Assembly: GCA_014871385.1 (NCBI GenBank)
Contig: CM026422.1
Span: 13,132,831 to 13,196,830 of the forward strand
Direction: 5' to 3'
Source: Ceratodon purpureus
Taxonomy: Eukaryota > Streptophyta > Bryopsida > Pseudoditrichales > Ditrichaceae
DNA length: 64,000 nucleotides
Shown here: positions 45,634 to 57,828 of the stretch, piece by piece
Layout of the letters: each line of letters starts with the position of its first letter
Position numbering within the stretch: the stretch's first letter is position 1
Translations under genes and position numbers: made by a program
The notes under the pieces: model-generated
The model's input: the letters and a program-made list of their open reading frames with translations, nothing else
Databases searched by the model: none
What the model was told of the DNA's origin: nothing

Positions 45634-47850
45634 AGTTGAAGGTGTTGACGTGTTTAATACAAAGATTGCGTTGAAGTTATTATGTTCTAGGTTCAATTGA
45701 CATTGAAGGACATTTGGTGTGTAGTAAAATCTAATTAATAAGTTAGCATTGCAAGTCTCATAATTGCTCAACTAAGAGCCATGACATTGGGAAAGTTGAA
45801 GGTTTCATGTTTATTTGTTAAATGGGATAAAAACTACTTATTAAAAGTTACTACAAAATTATTATTGAAAAAATTGCCTTTCATTTAAATTATCACTTTG
45901 TCGAATTATATACTCTATATTTTAAAAAATTACATGAATTCTAAATTCCCGTATCAAAGCATAGTTTACACTTTTGAAAAGCTGCCTTCATCCTTTTAAT
46001 AAAATAGTTTAATAAATGTCGTATGAAAATGATTTTTAACTCTAGAAAGATTCATTGGGGTTTCTAGTCTTATGTGTATAATTACATTTTCAAGGTTCAA
46101 AATTACATATACATTTAACAAATTAAATTTGAAGTCATTTCTTATTTTGAACATCGTACATATCATAATACAATAATGTCTCACATATTTGATTGGAGCA
46201 TTGCTTTACAAACCAACAACTTGCATAAGTCGCCTACTTTCTGAAATTGTATAGATTAATTTTATTATATGCAATGAGAATTTTGAAATGATATTAATAG
46301 AGTTTTTTATAGAAAAGAAAGAAGTGAAATCACTTTACACCAATGAGATTGTTATTAGAAATTTGTAAATGAAACCTTTTACACTAGAAAGTACAATGAT
46401 TATTGTTAATTTCCTCATTTTGTGTCAAACTTGTGAGCTTGATTGCATCTTCTTTCTTATTGAGCAGAAAATGCCTACAAATATGGATCCAATTCTTGTA
46501 GTATTCTTTTTTATAAAAAGACAAAGTTCAATATTGCAATGTTAGCTAAAACAAATTTTGATGTTTGCACTAGCAAAAATTAGTGGATGTTAACTTTTAT
46601 CAATACATTAAAATATGAAGACTTGAACTTTGAGAGTTGTATTATATTACTTAATTTAAGGACAGAGGTTGTATTTTATTTGATATACCTCCAAATCTGT
46701 TCTATTAGCTTTATTAGAATGAAAAACATTACAATAGAAGAAAAAAAATCGTTTATTAGAATACCTAAATTTTGCATACCACTTGAATAATTAAATAATA
46801 TTTTAATAATTTATGCAAGTTAAATAAAATAAGTTATAATAACCTCAATTTACGTTTTATTTAGAATTAATTTTAAGTATTGAAATTTCAAAAATGTATA
46901 TTGTAGACGTTGGAGTATTCAACGTCCTTTATCTAGAATATCTAATTTCAATTTGAAGTATCCTTTTAACATTCATGGGACTTTGAAATCAATAGTTGAA
47001 TAAAGACAGTTACTTGAAAGTATGCACATCATTTTTATAAGATGATTTTGTGTATATACAAAGTCAATTTTATGATTGTATCTATATTTTTTAAACAGAA
47101 AGCTTTAACAAATTCAACTACACCTTCTAATTGGTGCGTAATCTAATCTTGTAGTGTGCAAATTTTGAAGTGAAAGAAAATGATTTTATAAACTGGGTTG
47201 ATACTTTAGTCAGATTCAATTTTTTCTTTTCATTAGTTTCTTGCATTAAATATGTAATCAAATCTCCTAAATTTGATGTAGAACATTATAAAATTTAATC
47301 GAACATCGAGTGAAATAGATTTGTTGAATAAGGTACATTTAATCATCGACAACATAATGAAAGGAAATTATATATTGCTCAAAATTCGTTGTTTAGCTAT
47401 ATAGTCAATTATTCATTGCCAAGATCCTATACTTAACAAGTTTTTATAAGGACCAATACAATGTTTCAATGCTCTTACAAGCACCTTGACAAACTACCAT
47501 TTGCAGAAGCACATGTACATGTAAAACCATCAGATTAAGATTGATTAAGCCAAGATAAGTAAACATCTAGGTAACTAAGTTAATTGAATAACGGCTATCA
47601 CTTTCAAAGCATCATGATGTAACAGACATACAATGAAACTTCATCAATTGTAAATGAAAGTTGAGATTATAATTTTTATAATTATTTTTTTACAAACGGA
47701 CATAAAAATTTGGAAATAAATAATTTTCGATAGAGATTACTATATTTTAATGTCATGGAAGCTTTGTATTTGGGATCACATTTCGGGAAGTTTCAGAGGT
47801 CATTCTCCTATTATCCTTTTTTTAATAAGATAATTTGGTGATTTATGTAT
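45634..47850. other. AT-rich gene-free stretch
   Basis: No coding or element signal is seen beyond the probable 3' UTR of the kinase gene at its left end. Confidence 0.5.
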
Positions 47851-47858
47851 AAAACTTA

Positions 47859-47954
47859 TGTGATACTTGGATGATACTAATGTGATACTTGGATGATACT
47901 AATGTGATACTTGGATGATACTAATGTGATACTTGGATGATACTAATGTGATAT
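47859..47954. repeat. 22-bp tandem repeat, four units plus a partial
   Basis: Unit tgtgatacttggatgatact(aa) at 47859, 47881, 47903 and 47925, with a fifth partial copy. Flanking sequence (gatactaatgtgatat, then aaaaatcctaaacc) resembles a segment near 31865-31920, so the tract sits in a dispersed repeat. Confidence 0.9.
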
Positions 47955-48285
47955 TGAGGAAAGATTTAGGTTTTGAACTGGAAAAAATCCTAAACCTCCA
48001 AAATCAAATCGGTAATTTGACACTTTTATTTGACTGACTTGTAATTAACTCCCCAATCATTTTTTAGGATGTGTGCATCAACTAGGCATCTCATAATGGA
48101 GACAACATAATTAGTTATGAACCATAGTTAATATTCATGTTTTATGACGCTCCGGCTATCTTGAAGAACTTAGGTTTTATCCTATTAAAATGACTAATTA
48201 CACAGTTCCTCCAATTTTGTGAGTAATTAGATTTAAAATGATTATAAATTATACACATGGATGATGATGTAGGAGGTCCGTCAAT

Positions 48286-48907
48286 TCCAAGGGTTTGTAT
48301 ATTATTTAGAGGTAGAAGAAGACAAAGAAGGAAAAGTTGTGATTTTGCAATGAATGTTTAAAAAAAACAAAGGAAAAAGAATCATGTTTAGCTTCACTCA
48401 AATTAGTTAGCTCAGGTGCAGCCAAGCTTATATTGATGCAAGCAATTATAAGTTTAAGGGTATACATCTGGAACTTAGCAAGTTATATTTTTGGAACAAT
48501 TTTCACACAAATTAGTTTTACTAAACTTCTCAAGTACTTTTCTATTATTTTTAAAACACAAACTATATAAGTGCAACTTGAGCTGCCTGTAAAATCATAT
48601 GGAAAAAATAGTAGTTCTAGACTTAAAACATCATACATAAATAATGCCAAAGATATATGTTTAATCCCCTAACGTCGAGTGCTATTTTTAGCCTAATTTT
48701 GGAGATTTGGACAGACACTAGTTGCAAGCTTTGTATATCAAATTTTACACTATTTTGGATGGATCTGATCATATGGATGGACTAGGAGCTTGGCAATTAG
48801 TGTGCATGCCCTGAATTGTCCAATTCCAAATCAAATTTAGAGATATTATAATACATCTTTATCAAGAAGCATAGAATTGAAACATTGAAAGTAACATTCT
48901 TTTGCAC

Positions 48908-48946
<39 letters not shown>

Positions 48947-49450
48947 CATAGAGTTTGAAAAAACGGTGGGTAAACTGTAGGAATTTACGGCGCTCTATTC
49001 TGAGTATCCTAGGAATAGATATTGATGTTCAAAGATGGATCAAGACCCAAGGGATGTGGAGAAAATTTGCTAGGCCATAAGGATCTTATTTTGCTTTTCT
49101 CAGACCCCTTGTCACTCAAATGGCCACAACTTTTGACTCAAGGCTCCAAATTGTATGAAGTAAGAGGGTTGGTTCAGCCTAACTTTCTAATTAGGTTTTG
49201 ATTTTAATTCCGCATAGAAAAAAAGTAATATGCCAAGAAACAGGGACAGAAGCCTAAATCAGGCTTCATGGACATTAGGGGGTTAAAATACCTATGTAGA
49301 TTATATAGTATAAGTGTCTAATATTTATCTACAAAACCTCCAACAATCATACATGAAATGAATTTTGAACAAAATATATTTGCTTATTACATGGTCATAT
49401 TATGGTAAATTTTAATTGAAAAATATCATATAATTAATAAAACTATCTTA
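48286..49450 (+). repeat. Tandem AT-rich duplication, copy 1 (interrupted by a TTAA element)
   Basis: Shares ordered blocks with 49889-50350: agaggtagaag, aacaaaggaaaaagaatca, cttcactcaaatta, attgatgcaa, ggaactta, gatgg/aaaaaat, aaaatacctatgtag, tgaacaaaatatat and gcttattacat. The element at 48665-49282 splits it. Confidence 0.75.
48665..49282. mobile_element. TTAA-flanked non-autonomous element (piggyBac/Kolobok-like), copy C
   Basis: Flanked by TTAA at 48661-48664 and 49283-49286. The left end is tcccctaacgtc and the right end gacattaggggg, inverted repeats with two differences. In the neighbouring duplicate (about 50178-50205) the sequence runs through as aagttgaaaatacctatgta, matching the joined flanks gtttaaaatacctatgta. 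The target was therefore a TTAA-like site (now TTGA in that copy). The 618-bp interior is non-coding and includes a T run of about 38 bp at 48909-48946. Confidence 0.75.
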
Positions 49451-49888
49451 GAGTAAAATTTATAATTTATATTACAAAAGACTAAATCAAATATAGTTAG
49501 TAGAATGATAGAATGTTTATAATTAGAAATATGATATAATTACAATATATTTAGTGATTATCAGTATTATAAAAATCAATGTTACCAATTTTAGTATTAC
49601 TAATTTTGAAATTGTGCAATTTTAGTATTATTTTATTATAACAATATTTTAATATGTTGACCTTATGATTTAAATGTTTTAGCAACATGTCAAGCCGTAT
49701 GTAGGCGAATCTATTCTTTTAGTTTTAGTTTTTAAGTACTAAAAATAGACTAAAGTAGATTAAAAATAGACAAATTACATGAGATAGTTTCCCATGTTTT
49801 TGCTTTTCAATCCTTAAAATTTCCAATTTTTTAAGTTTTTATTTTGAATATCATTTATGAACAAACTTATTACCAACGTACAGTATAT

Positions 49889-50350
49889 TACATAGAGGTA
49901 GAAGTAGGCGTAGAAGGCCAAGTAGTAATTTCAAAACAAATGCTTAGAAGAAACAAAGGAAAAAGAATCACTTCTATCTTTGGCTTCACTCAAATTATTT
50001 AGCTTAATGCAGCTCAATCTACATTGATGCAAAAAATTATAAGTGTAATAACATACATATGGAACTTAACAAGTTTTTTGAACACAAGTTATATAACTGC
50101 GACTTTAATTTGCCTGGAAAATCAGATGGAAAAAATTGCAATTCAAGACTTAAAGCTTTGTACATATGTAATTTCATAAACACAAGTTGAAAATACCTAT
50201 GTAGTCTATTGTATAATATACATATTTATTAAATGTTTTATCTACAAAACACATGACATATATAAATAGATTAGTTTTTGAACAAAATATATATGCTTAT
50301 TACATCTTCATGTTCTAAAAAAGTTTAATTGAAAAAAATTTGATATTCTC
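49889..50350 (+). repeat. Tandem AT-rich duplication, copy 2 (uninterrupted)
   Basis: Partner of 48286-49450, without the TTAA element. Provides the approximate empty site for copy C. Confidence 0.7.
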
Positions 50351-51470
50351 ATGGAAATTTACAAAATTTATAAAATCTATAAACATTACAAATAATCAAA
50401 TTAAGTAAAATGATAAAAATGTGTATAATTACCAAATGTATGATGTAATTACAATATAATGTATAGTGATTTTTAGAATTCTCATAATCAATATAAGCAA
50501 TTTGGGTAATATTAATTTTTTGATTATGAGATATTAGTATATCATAATATACTGATAAATAGATATTATAATAATATTAGAAAAATCTAAAATAATAATC
50601 ATAATAATTTTCCTATAAAAGACTATTGACAAAATGATCATGTTCCAATGAACATGGGCCATACTTAGGCAAGTCTACGGACCTAGCCTTAAAAATACGC
50701 AAGGATGACAAAGATCACAAGCAACAAATATGATATCTTTTAATAACTAAAAATCCGGAAAAGTGCCACATTTTTGTGTGCTACACTCCTAACTCACAGG
50801 CTTCTTTAATGGCTCAAAATAGGAATAAAAAGAATACCTATGGACACAGTTGAAGAAATAATGCTTAGACGATTGTAAACAATGTGTCTTCATGCTCAAA
50901 CAAACATGGAGAGGGTAAAAGCTGCAATAAACCTTGATAGAGAAAATGAAAATCTACAATAGGGTAGAAATGCACAGCAATCACTGTAGCTTTGTGCATA
51001 GAAGATTAACTTTTTGGAAATCTTGTTGGTCTAAGAAAAGTTTATAAATCAAGTAATTTTTCACTTCCAAAAACTTTTATGTCATTTGAAGACTATATAC
51101 AAAAATAATGCGTGCTATAAAAAAGAATACCAACTAGGTGCTTCACCTTAAAGTTTATATTTTCCATATGCATTTTTGGACACAACTCCACTCTACTTGC
51201 ATAAAGCAGAGAGCATTCTCACCTCTTACCCACTTCTATCTTGCCATCCAATGCAAAAAAGATGTGTAGGATTAAAACATTAGTAGAAAATTTAAATAAG
51301 GCTTTAAGCCAAAAAAAATTAAAATTAAAAAATAAAGTTACTAGAAATTTGAATATAATATATTTAGGTGCTGCACACTAAAATTTGAAATTAATTAATT
51401 ATTTGTCAAGAGAGCGTCGAAGCTGCTTGTAAACTACGGTATTGCAATTGCTCCAAAGCATTGTATATAT
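50351..51470. other. AT-rich gene-free stretch
   Basis: No coding signal. At 51474 composition changes at ttaggccccctttacactag, a candidate left end of the Harbinger-type element that follows. Confidence 0.4.
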
Positions 51471-52002
51471 TAGGCCCCCTTTACACTAGAGGCGAGAGGC
51501 CGTCATAAAATAAATTTCAGCCAATCACATGCGTAGGAATCGAGAGGAGGAAGAAATGCCACTTTACACCTAAATTTTCAGCCGAAAGGACAAGACGAGG
51601 AGAAAATGACATAGACAGCACTTTTGTCCTTGTTGGCTGCAAAAAGGCACATTATTGACGACCCCCGTATTTTTAGTCAGGCCTACCTCAAGAGGTGGGC
51701 GTGACTAGAAATCCGGGAGGCCGTTTGGACGAAATTCTCACAGCCAATCATTTCGATTTTTTTAATATTTTTTCAGAATGACAACTTTTACTAACGGCCA
51801 TTTTTTGAGCCGTTTTTTTCACAACAGCTATATTACTATTCATTCCCAAAATTTGTCCTTAAAGATTGCTGCTCGATCAGTTGGAATCATCTTTTTCTTC
51901 TTTCTCAAGTGTGAGAAGGGAGAACATCAGATTTGCTAGGTTTTCGGAGAATTTTTCGACAGTTATTTTTTTTGCAGAATTTTTTGACAGTTTTTTTTTT
52001 TG

Positions 52003-52044
<42 letters not shown>

Positions 52045-52060
52045 CATTGTGTTCATTACA

Positions 52061-53065
52061 ATGGAAGGCTACTCTCAAGATGGAGAGTTCTCTCAATCGG
52101 AAGGACAAGCATGGAGTCAGAATTCACGATGGATGAGCTTTTCTCAACCTCAATTTCAGCCCATTTCTCCTCAAATGCATGCTCCAAATTTTGATCGTTT
52201 TGGTGTTGGTATTCATAGGTTTTTTATGCCTCTCAGAATGCCTTGCTGTAACGGTTCAGATTTGCAACCATCAAGAGTGGAAGTGTCCCCGAGTTCAAAT
52301 GCAAGGAATCCTTTGATGGAGGCAAAAGAGGAGGAGGCAATTCGGGTTGCAGCAAAGGCAAAGGAGGACGAGGCAATCCGGGCTGCAGCAAAGGCTCTTG
52401 ATGGAGGGGTCGTCCTCTCTTTTTGGTGTAGGTGCAGGTGCATCTACCGAAAGGAGGGAAAGCAAAAGCTTCAGCAAAGAAGAAGAAATCCGAGAAGAAG
52501 GCTTCGAAGGAAGTGGTGAATTTGGCTGATTCAGAATCAGAAGAAGAAAGTGCAACTCGGAAGTGGCGAGATTATGAGGTAGAGACTTTGATTTCAATTC
52601 GGGGGGAGATGGAAGAAGAATTTTCAAGATGTACCAAAAAACAAGGTATGCCTATGGATTTGTTTTGCTTAAATTTTTTTAGTATTATTTTTTTGCTGCC
52701 ATAATTTTTTTCAAGAAGAAGTAGAATATTTGTCGAAGTTGTAACCATGAATATTTTTTCAATTTTTTTTTCGAATTTAAAAATAAAATAAATCAGATTT
52801 CAGATTTGGCCAATTTGGCCTTTTAAAGCACCAAGACAGCAAATGGTTTGACCAACTCGACGTTTGGAATTCAACTCGGGCATGTGTGAAGAATCAATTT
52901 CCAGCAAGTGCCACAGAAGGTGGAGACGAGAACAGCGAGGAGAAGACAACATCAGATTTGCAAGACGAAGAGGTTACTCCAAAGCCCGAGATGAAGAAGA
53001 AGAAATTTCAAGACAATTTGGAAATCATCTTGGAAAAGGTTGTGCAGATGCCAGAATTCCTCTAG
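52061..53065 (+). pseudogene. Myb/trihelix partner protein of Harbinger copy 1, decayed
   Basis: An ATG at 52061 begins MEGYSQDGEFSQSEGQAW and continues to about 52410, then the frame shifts. The next readable part (about 52440-52650) is KKKKSEKKASKEVVNLADSE followed by TRKWRDYEVETLISIRGEME, the first helix of a trihelix/Myb-like DNA-binding domain. A later block (about 52829-53065) reads HQDSKWFDQLDVWNSTRACV, then an acidic linker and NLEIILEKVVQMPEFL before a stop. The middle of the DNA-binding domain is missing or hidden in an unrecognised intron. Such proteins accompany PIF/Harbinger transposases and are needed for their nuclear import and DNA binding. A T run of about 37 bp lies just upstream of the ATG. 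Confidence 0.65.
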
Positions 53066-53172
53066 CTTTCTCACTACCTTTCAGGAAAGCACGGCTTTAT
53101 TGAAGAACATGGATAGGCATATGGCAGTAATTCTAGAAAAACTGTAGCTACTCTTCCATAATATCAGAATCA

Positions 53173-54246
53173 CTACTTGATTCTGAAAATTGGATAGTCG
53201 ACTCTTTTGACAAATGGAATTCCCAAAGAGTTTTTGCAAAATGCAATTGACTCATGAGCCACGGTCGCTTCTCTCAATAAATCAGCATCTTTCTCATCTT
53301 GTTTGATCAAAAAAGCTTCTTCTTCAGCATCTACTTCTTCTTGCTCAAAATTCTGAGATGTAGTTCTTCCACCAGATTTCAGAATGCGTGATCTTACCTC
53401 TTCAATAGAAGCTCGTTCTCCTTGTATGAATTGTCCTCCCTTCACCATACCATCTTCAACCCGTTTCTGCAATTCCACCTCGGCTTCTTCAATCCAAATT
53501 GCATCAAACTTGTCCTTTGTGATGATGCATAAATTATGCAAGACAATGCAAGTGACGACAATATCTGCCATTGATCGAAGTGGAACATCCGCTCTTTTCT
53601 GAATTATCCTCCATCTATCCTTCAATATTCCAAACGCACGCTCTATACACATTCGGGTTGAAGATTGGATAAAATTCCAATGTGCTTTGTATGATTCAAG
53701 TCCATCATAACATCCTTTGAAGGGACAATACATCCAAGGCCGAACCGGATACGCCGCATCTCCAATCAACTTGTATGGTAAAAATTTCCCTTCCATACAA
53801 GCTCTTCCAACCTTGGTTTGTTGAAGAACAGTCCAATGATGCAAGCTTCCCGCCCATCCAAACTCATAATCCCAAAAAATGCAGTTTCTGTCCACAATTC
53901 CTTGTAACAAAGCTGAATGGAAAGACTTGCGACAGTAATAATCTTCTCCACCAATAACTGGAGCTTGCACCGGAATGTGAGAACCGTCTATGGCTCCTAT
54001 TATGTACGGTATGTTATGCAGCCTCTCAAACTCCTTTGCTAAAACCCTAAGTTTGCTCTCATTTGGAATTTGAATGAAAATCTTTTGCAAATGTAATCTC
54101 ACCATTTTACAAAATTCCCTCACAATTCCTGAAATTGTACATTCCGCCACTCCGTACACTTCTCCAACCATACGCAATCCATCTCCTGTACCAAGCCTAG
54201 CCAAAGACATTGCAACTCTCTCTTCTACAGAAATTGGTGTACTCAT
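53173..54246 (-). CDS. PIF/Harbinger DDE transposase, N-terminally truncated (copy 1)
   Basis: 357-aa frame, convergent with the Myb-like partner. DDE_Tnp_4-type catalytic residues are present: D87 in GAIDGSHIPV, D163 in IGDAAYPVRPW and E202 in CIERAFGILKDRWRII. An HTH-like segment (VAECTISGIVREFCKMV) precedes them. The usual GWxGSxHD block reads GWAGSLHHWTVL, so one conserved position is changed. The frame begins at SVEERVAMSL, losing the roughly 100 N-terminal residues common in the family. Directly upstream (54234-54296) a 24-bp motif, attggtgtactcatggaagg plus aact, is duplicated. Probably a defective copy; the intact frame suggests recent decay. Confidence 0.85.
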   Translation of the reverse strand: MSTPISVEERVAMSLARLGTGDGLRMVGEVYGVAECTISGIVREFCKMVRLHLQKIFIQIPNESKLRVLAKEFERLHNIPYIIGAIDGSHIPVQAPVIGGEDYYCRKSFHSALLQGIVDRNCIFWDYEFGWAGSLHHWTVLQQTKVGRACMEGKFLPYKLIGDAAYPVRPWMYCPFKGCYDGLESYKAHWNFIQSSTRMCIERAFGILKDRWRIIQKRADVPLRSMADIVVTCIVLHNLCIITKDKFDAIWIEEAEVELQKRVEDGMVKGGQFIQGERASIEEVRSRILKSGGRTTSQNFEQEEVDAEEEAFLIKQDEKDADLLREATVAHESIAFCKNSLGIPFVKRVDYPIFRIK

Positions 54247-54299
54247 GGAAGGAACTCTCTCTTAATCACATATTGGTGTACTCATGGAAGGAACTATAC

Positions 54300-56300
54300 A
54301 CCCAACTATAGTGATTGTGAACTAATGATACTAAATAAGGTGTGTTCACTGTTCAGAGATCAAGAGCAATTGGATCGGGCCATCTTGGCAGCAAAGAAAC
54401 AGCTGTAACTGGAAATCCAATCCGGTTGTAATCGGAAACCAGTTGCAAGCCTCAGTGACAATTGTGTTGTTTTTCATTCTTGCTTGCTGAGATTGATAGA
54501 ATCATTGCTCCAGAGGGCGAGAACATAACGGTGATCCTGATTTTGAGGCTGTCACCCAAGAATGTATGCAGCCTGTGGATCAAGAGAAAAAATCTCATAG
54601 CAATTTGTTCTATTTCAAAAACTAAACATGGTTGTCTAAAGCCTTATATTCCACAGTCATTGGTGAGGGCATAGCACTCCATCTGTACAAGAACCATTGT
54701 TGTGAATTTGTCTTTCATCGATTTTGAAGCATTGTACATTTATGCCATATTCGCACATTTTACCTCTCAAACGAATTGTCCCATATTCCTAATGTTACTG
54801 AGGGAGAGCACAATAAAGTGGACCACAAAGTGCAAAATGTGATCACTAAGAAGTGAATATGAAGTGTGCTGTTTTCTAAAGGTCAAAGCTGATTTTGAGC
54901 ATTTTGGTGTAGTTTTTGATCATTTTAGTTACTTTCTAGGGTGTCATAAAGTATCTTACCTGCATCTTCATAAAAAGAATATCCTCAATTGAAACTAAAT
55001 TTGACCATTAGTTCTAAATCATGAAAATGAACTTTTCCAAAATCTTAATTTCTTCATTTGGTGCCCTCTATTGTCTTTAGAGGATGTTTTTTTCAATTTA
55101 AAAAACAATGTTCGGTGAAAAAAAATGCACAAAAAGTACCGCGGAAGTGACCCTCCTAAAAAACATCCTTGCGTACTTTTGGAATGCTAAACCAATTAAT
55201 GAGAATATGAATTGACTATTTTAGAATACCTCTTAAACATACAGAGGGCAGGGCGAAATTAAAAGTGATTTCGAACAAAACCCTAAACTGTTATGTTCAC
55301 TTTTCCAAAATGACTGCATTCACTTTACCCAACTTCGACATCTCTGTTTTCTATTGTAAACTCAATGTCTTTTCCCACAACTTTAGGAAGTTGAAGAAGA
55401 TCAAGTCTACTTTCCGTATCCCAAACTTAATTTTGCATCGACATGCAATGCAGATCCCACAAGTTTCTTTAGTGGTTACGGAAGGGGCTCAAATTGGGGA
55501 AAGTATAAGCACTTTATTGGTCCACTATATTGTGCTTCCCCTCTACTCTCTTTAATATTTTTTGAAATTGAGCATTTATCCCATATCCATAACATGAGTA
55601 CCACACCCGGGTTTAAACATGAGGCGGTTCTCAATGGTTCCATCCAGGTAAGCTGCAGCCACCTAAATTCTCCAGACAGCATCAGCCAGCCACACAAATT
55701 CACTAGGCAGCCACCATACTATAATTGTCTCATTGGCTCACCACCTGTTGGTGGCCTTTTTGGATTCAGTGCGTTACCATACCAAGGGCAAGCACCTCAA
55801 ATCGCTGCCTCCCATTGGGCCAACCGACTTGCCACACACCACACTAGTGGCAGGCAGGTGGCTGGCACCGTGAGGTGGCGGTGTGCACAAAGCTCCTCAC
55901 ACTACCAGGGGAAACCTACCGGTAGTGAGACCTTTTGTGTCCACCTCACTCTAAACTGGGTCCACCATGTGATCTCCTCGCTCGTCCTCTGCAGACCTGT
56001 GACTGTCGACTTTGACTCCGACCTAACACTCTTGCACACCGCCTTCACTCCGCCCACACTTTGCACTGCACTCCGCATCCTTCCGCTGCACCTGCTCCAC
56101 ACCCATCCACTCCGCATGCGCCGTCCTTGGCAGCCAGTAGATTGCAAGACGGAGCACCTGCAATCACACCCGCCCTCTCTGTAGACGTGCACTCTGAAAC
56201 CCCACCCACATGTTTTCAATTTTCTCAATTGTGTTTTGGTTTGTTTTTTGTTGCGTTGAATGGACTCGTAGGGGACAATACGAGACTCCAACGGTTCTAC
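54300..56300. other. Gap between two Harbinger copies
   Basis: No supported gene. From about 55700 the sequence is less AT-rich and leads into the second Harbinger copy; open frames here are probably leader sequence. Confidence 0.35.
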
Positions 56301-56310
56301 TCCGCCGCCA

Positions 56311-57816
56311 ATGCCCGCCAACTTTCACTCGCAGCTTCCTATGATGACCCTGCCTCCATTTTTCCAAGGATTCACAAGTGCACCAAATCAAATGTCCTTC
56401 ATGTTTCCGCATTCCTTCATGCCCCATGTTCATGGTGTTGGATTTCCACCTCCTGTCCAAGGTAGTCCTTCCGCACCCATCGACCTCACCGAGCAATCCA
56501 AGCCGGCCAAGAAAAGCAGGGTTGTGAAGAAAAAAAAGGAAGAAGTCAAGATGGATGCTACAAAAGAAGAGCTTGAGCTTCTAAAGCATGTTGGCCTGTG
56601 GAAAGATTACTGGGTCATACAACTCATCACCAATTGGGGTGAAATGCATAACACATTCAGTGCTCCACCAAAGCAAGGTATTGTTTTCCTTCAATTCTCC
56701 TCTACTTTATTTCATAGAAACAAATCATGGTTGTGGAGGACATCGTTAGGTATTGCAGGTGAGGAGTTTGAATGCACCTGAGCTCATTGACATCATTTGC
56801 TGGAGATCACTGGACATCGCTTGTTGCTTGTGACGTAAACTGTGCCACTTTTCTCAAATTTAACTCTTTAGTTATGACTAAACAATATGTGAATTAGATC
56901 GAATCAGTTCAGAAGGTTGCTGAAGCTTTTTCAACATATCCATTGTGGGAATGGTGATCTTTGTCGGAATGGTGATTTCAGCATTTGCAGAGTATGGTCA
57001 TGGGTCATGTGCATTGAGTTTTAGGAGTCCATTTTGCTAATGCACATTGCCATGTGTTATGATGGCATTTGTGATGAGTTACTGGTTGTGGAAAATTTAG
57101 TTGATTAGGTGCAATTTCAGTTCTGATTTCAGAGTTCATATGCAAATGTATGCATTCTAAGTGCTCTAGTTATTTTGGTGAATGCAGTTGACGGAGGAGG
57201 AAATTTGCTCAAATATGTTACTAATGCATCCCCTGTTGGCATTTTTGCACTGACAGGTTGAATGAGGATGTGGAAAGTGCTAGGTGAATATGCTCATGTG
57301 AAACATATGCTGGGTTTGTGTGCACGTGCAGGTGTGGATAACGGGTCTCGATTGCATACCAAGCTTGTTTCTATGTGCCCGGATTTCACAAAGGACAGTG
57401 AAGCCTGCCGAAAGAAATGGACTGCTATCTACAACGACTACAAGGAGGACAAGGCCATGAACTTAAAGTCAGGCTCACACAGATCAGAGAAGTGCCGTTG
57501 GTATGAGCTCGTGGATGAGTTTATGCATGACAGGGCGAATGTGGTCTCGCATGCACATGCGAGAGCTCCAAATCCAGATGGGCCTAAGTTCACAAGCACA
57601 TCCCACACATTCACAATAGAGGAACAAAGCAAGGAGAGTACATCCAAATCTCCTGAACCTAAGCGTAAGGAAGAAATTTTCTTAGAGCGTTGCATTGGTG
57701 AGATAAGAGAGAGTAGTAAAAGTCTGATGGAAGGAATGAAGGCCAACGATGACATGAAGATGGCTTTACTACTAAGCATGCAGCAAACAATGCAGAAGTT
57801 AGTAGAGAAGCTCTAG
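56311..57816 (+). CDS. Trihelix/Myb-like accessory protein of Harbinger copy 2
   Basis: Two exons, 56311-56677 and 57332-57816, joined in phase 1 (AAG CAA G|gtattg ... gtgcag|GT GTG GAT). They give 283 aa and a continuous trihelix domain: ELLKHVGLWKDYWVIQLITN in exon 1 and LVSMCPDFTKDSEACRKKWT in exon 2, with a basic KKSRVVKKKKEEVK stretch before it. A C-terminal helical region (ERCIGEIRESSKSLMEGMKA) may mediate oligomerisation. It ends 12 bp before the convergent transposase. PIF/Harbinger elements encode such a partner, which recruits the transposase to element ends. The frame appears intact. The true start could lie further upstream. Confidence 0.8.
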
Positions 57817-57828
57817 GTAGTTGCTCTA

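Noticed and set aside
55594-56184. 196-codon frame upstream of the trihelix gene
   Set aside because: His/Ser/Pro-rich without a domain, overlaps the likely leader of the trihelix gene, and has an equally long antisense frame.
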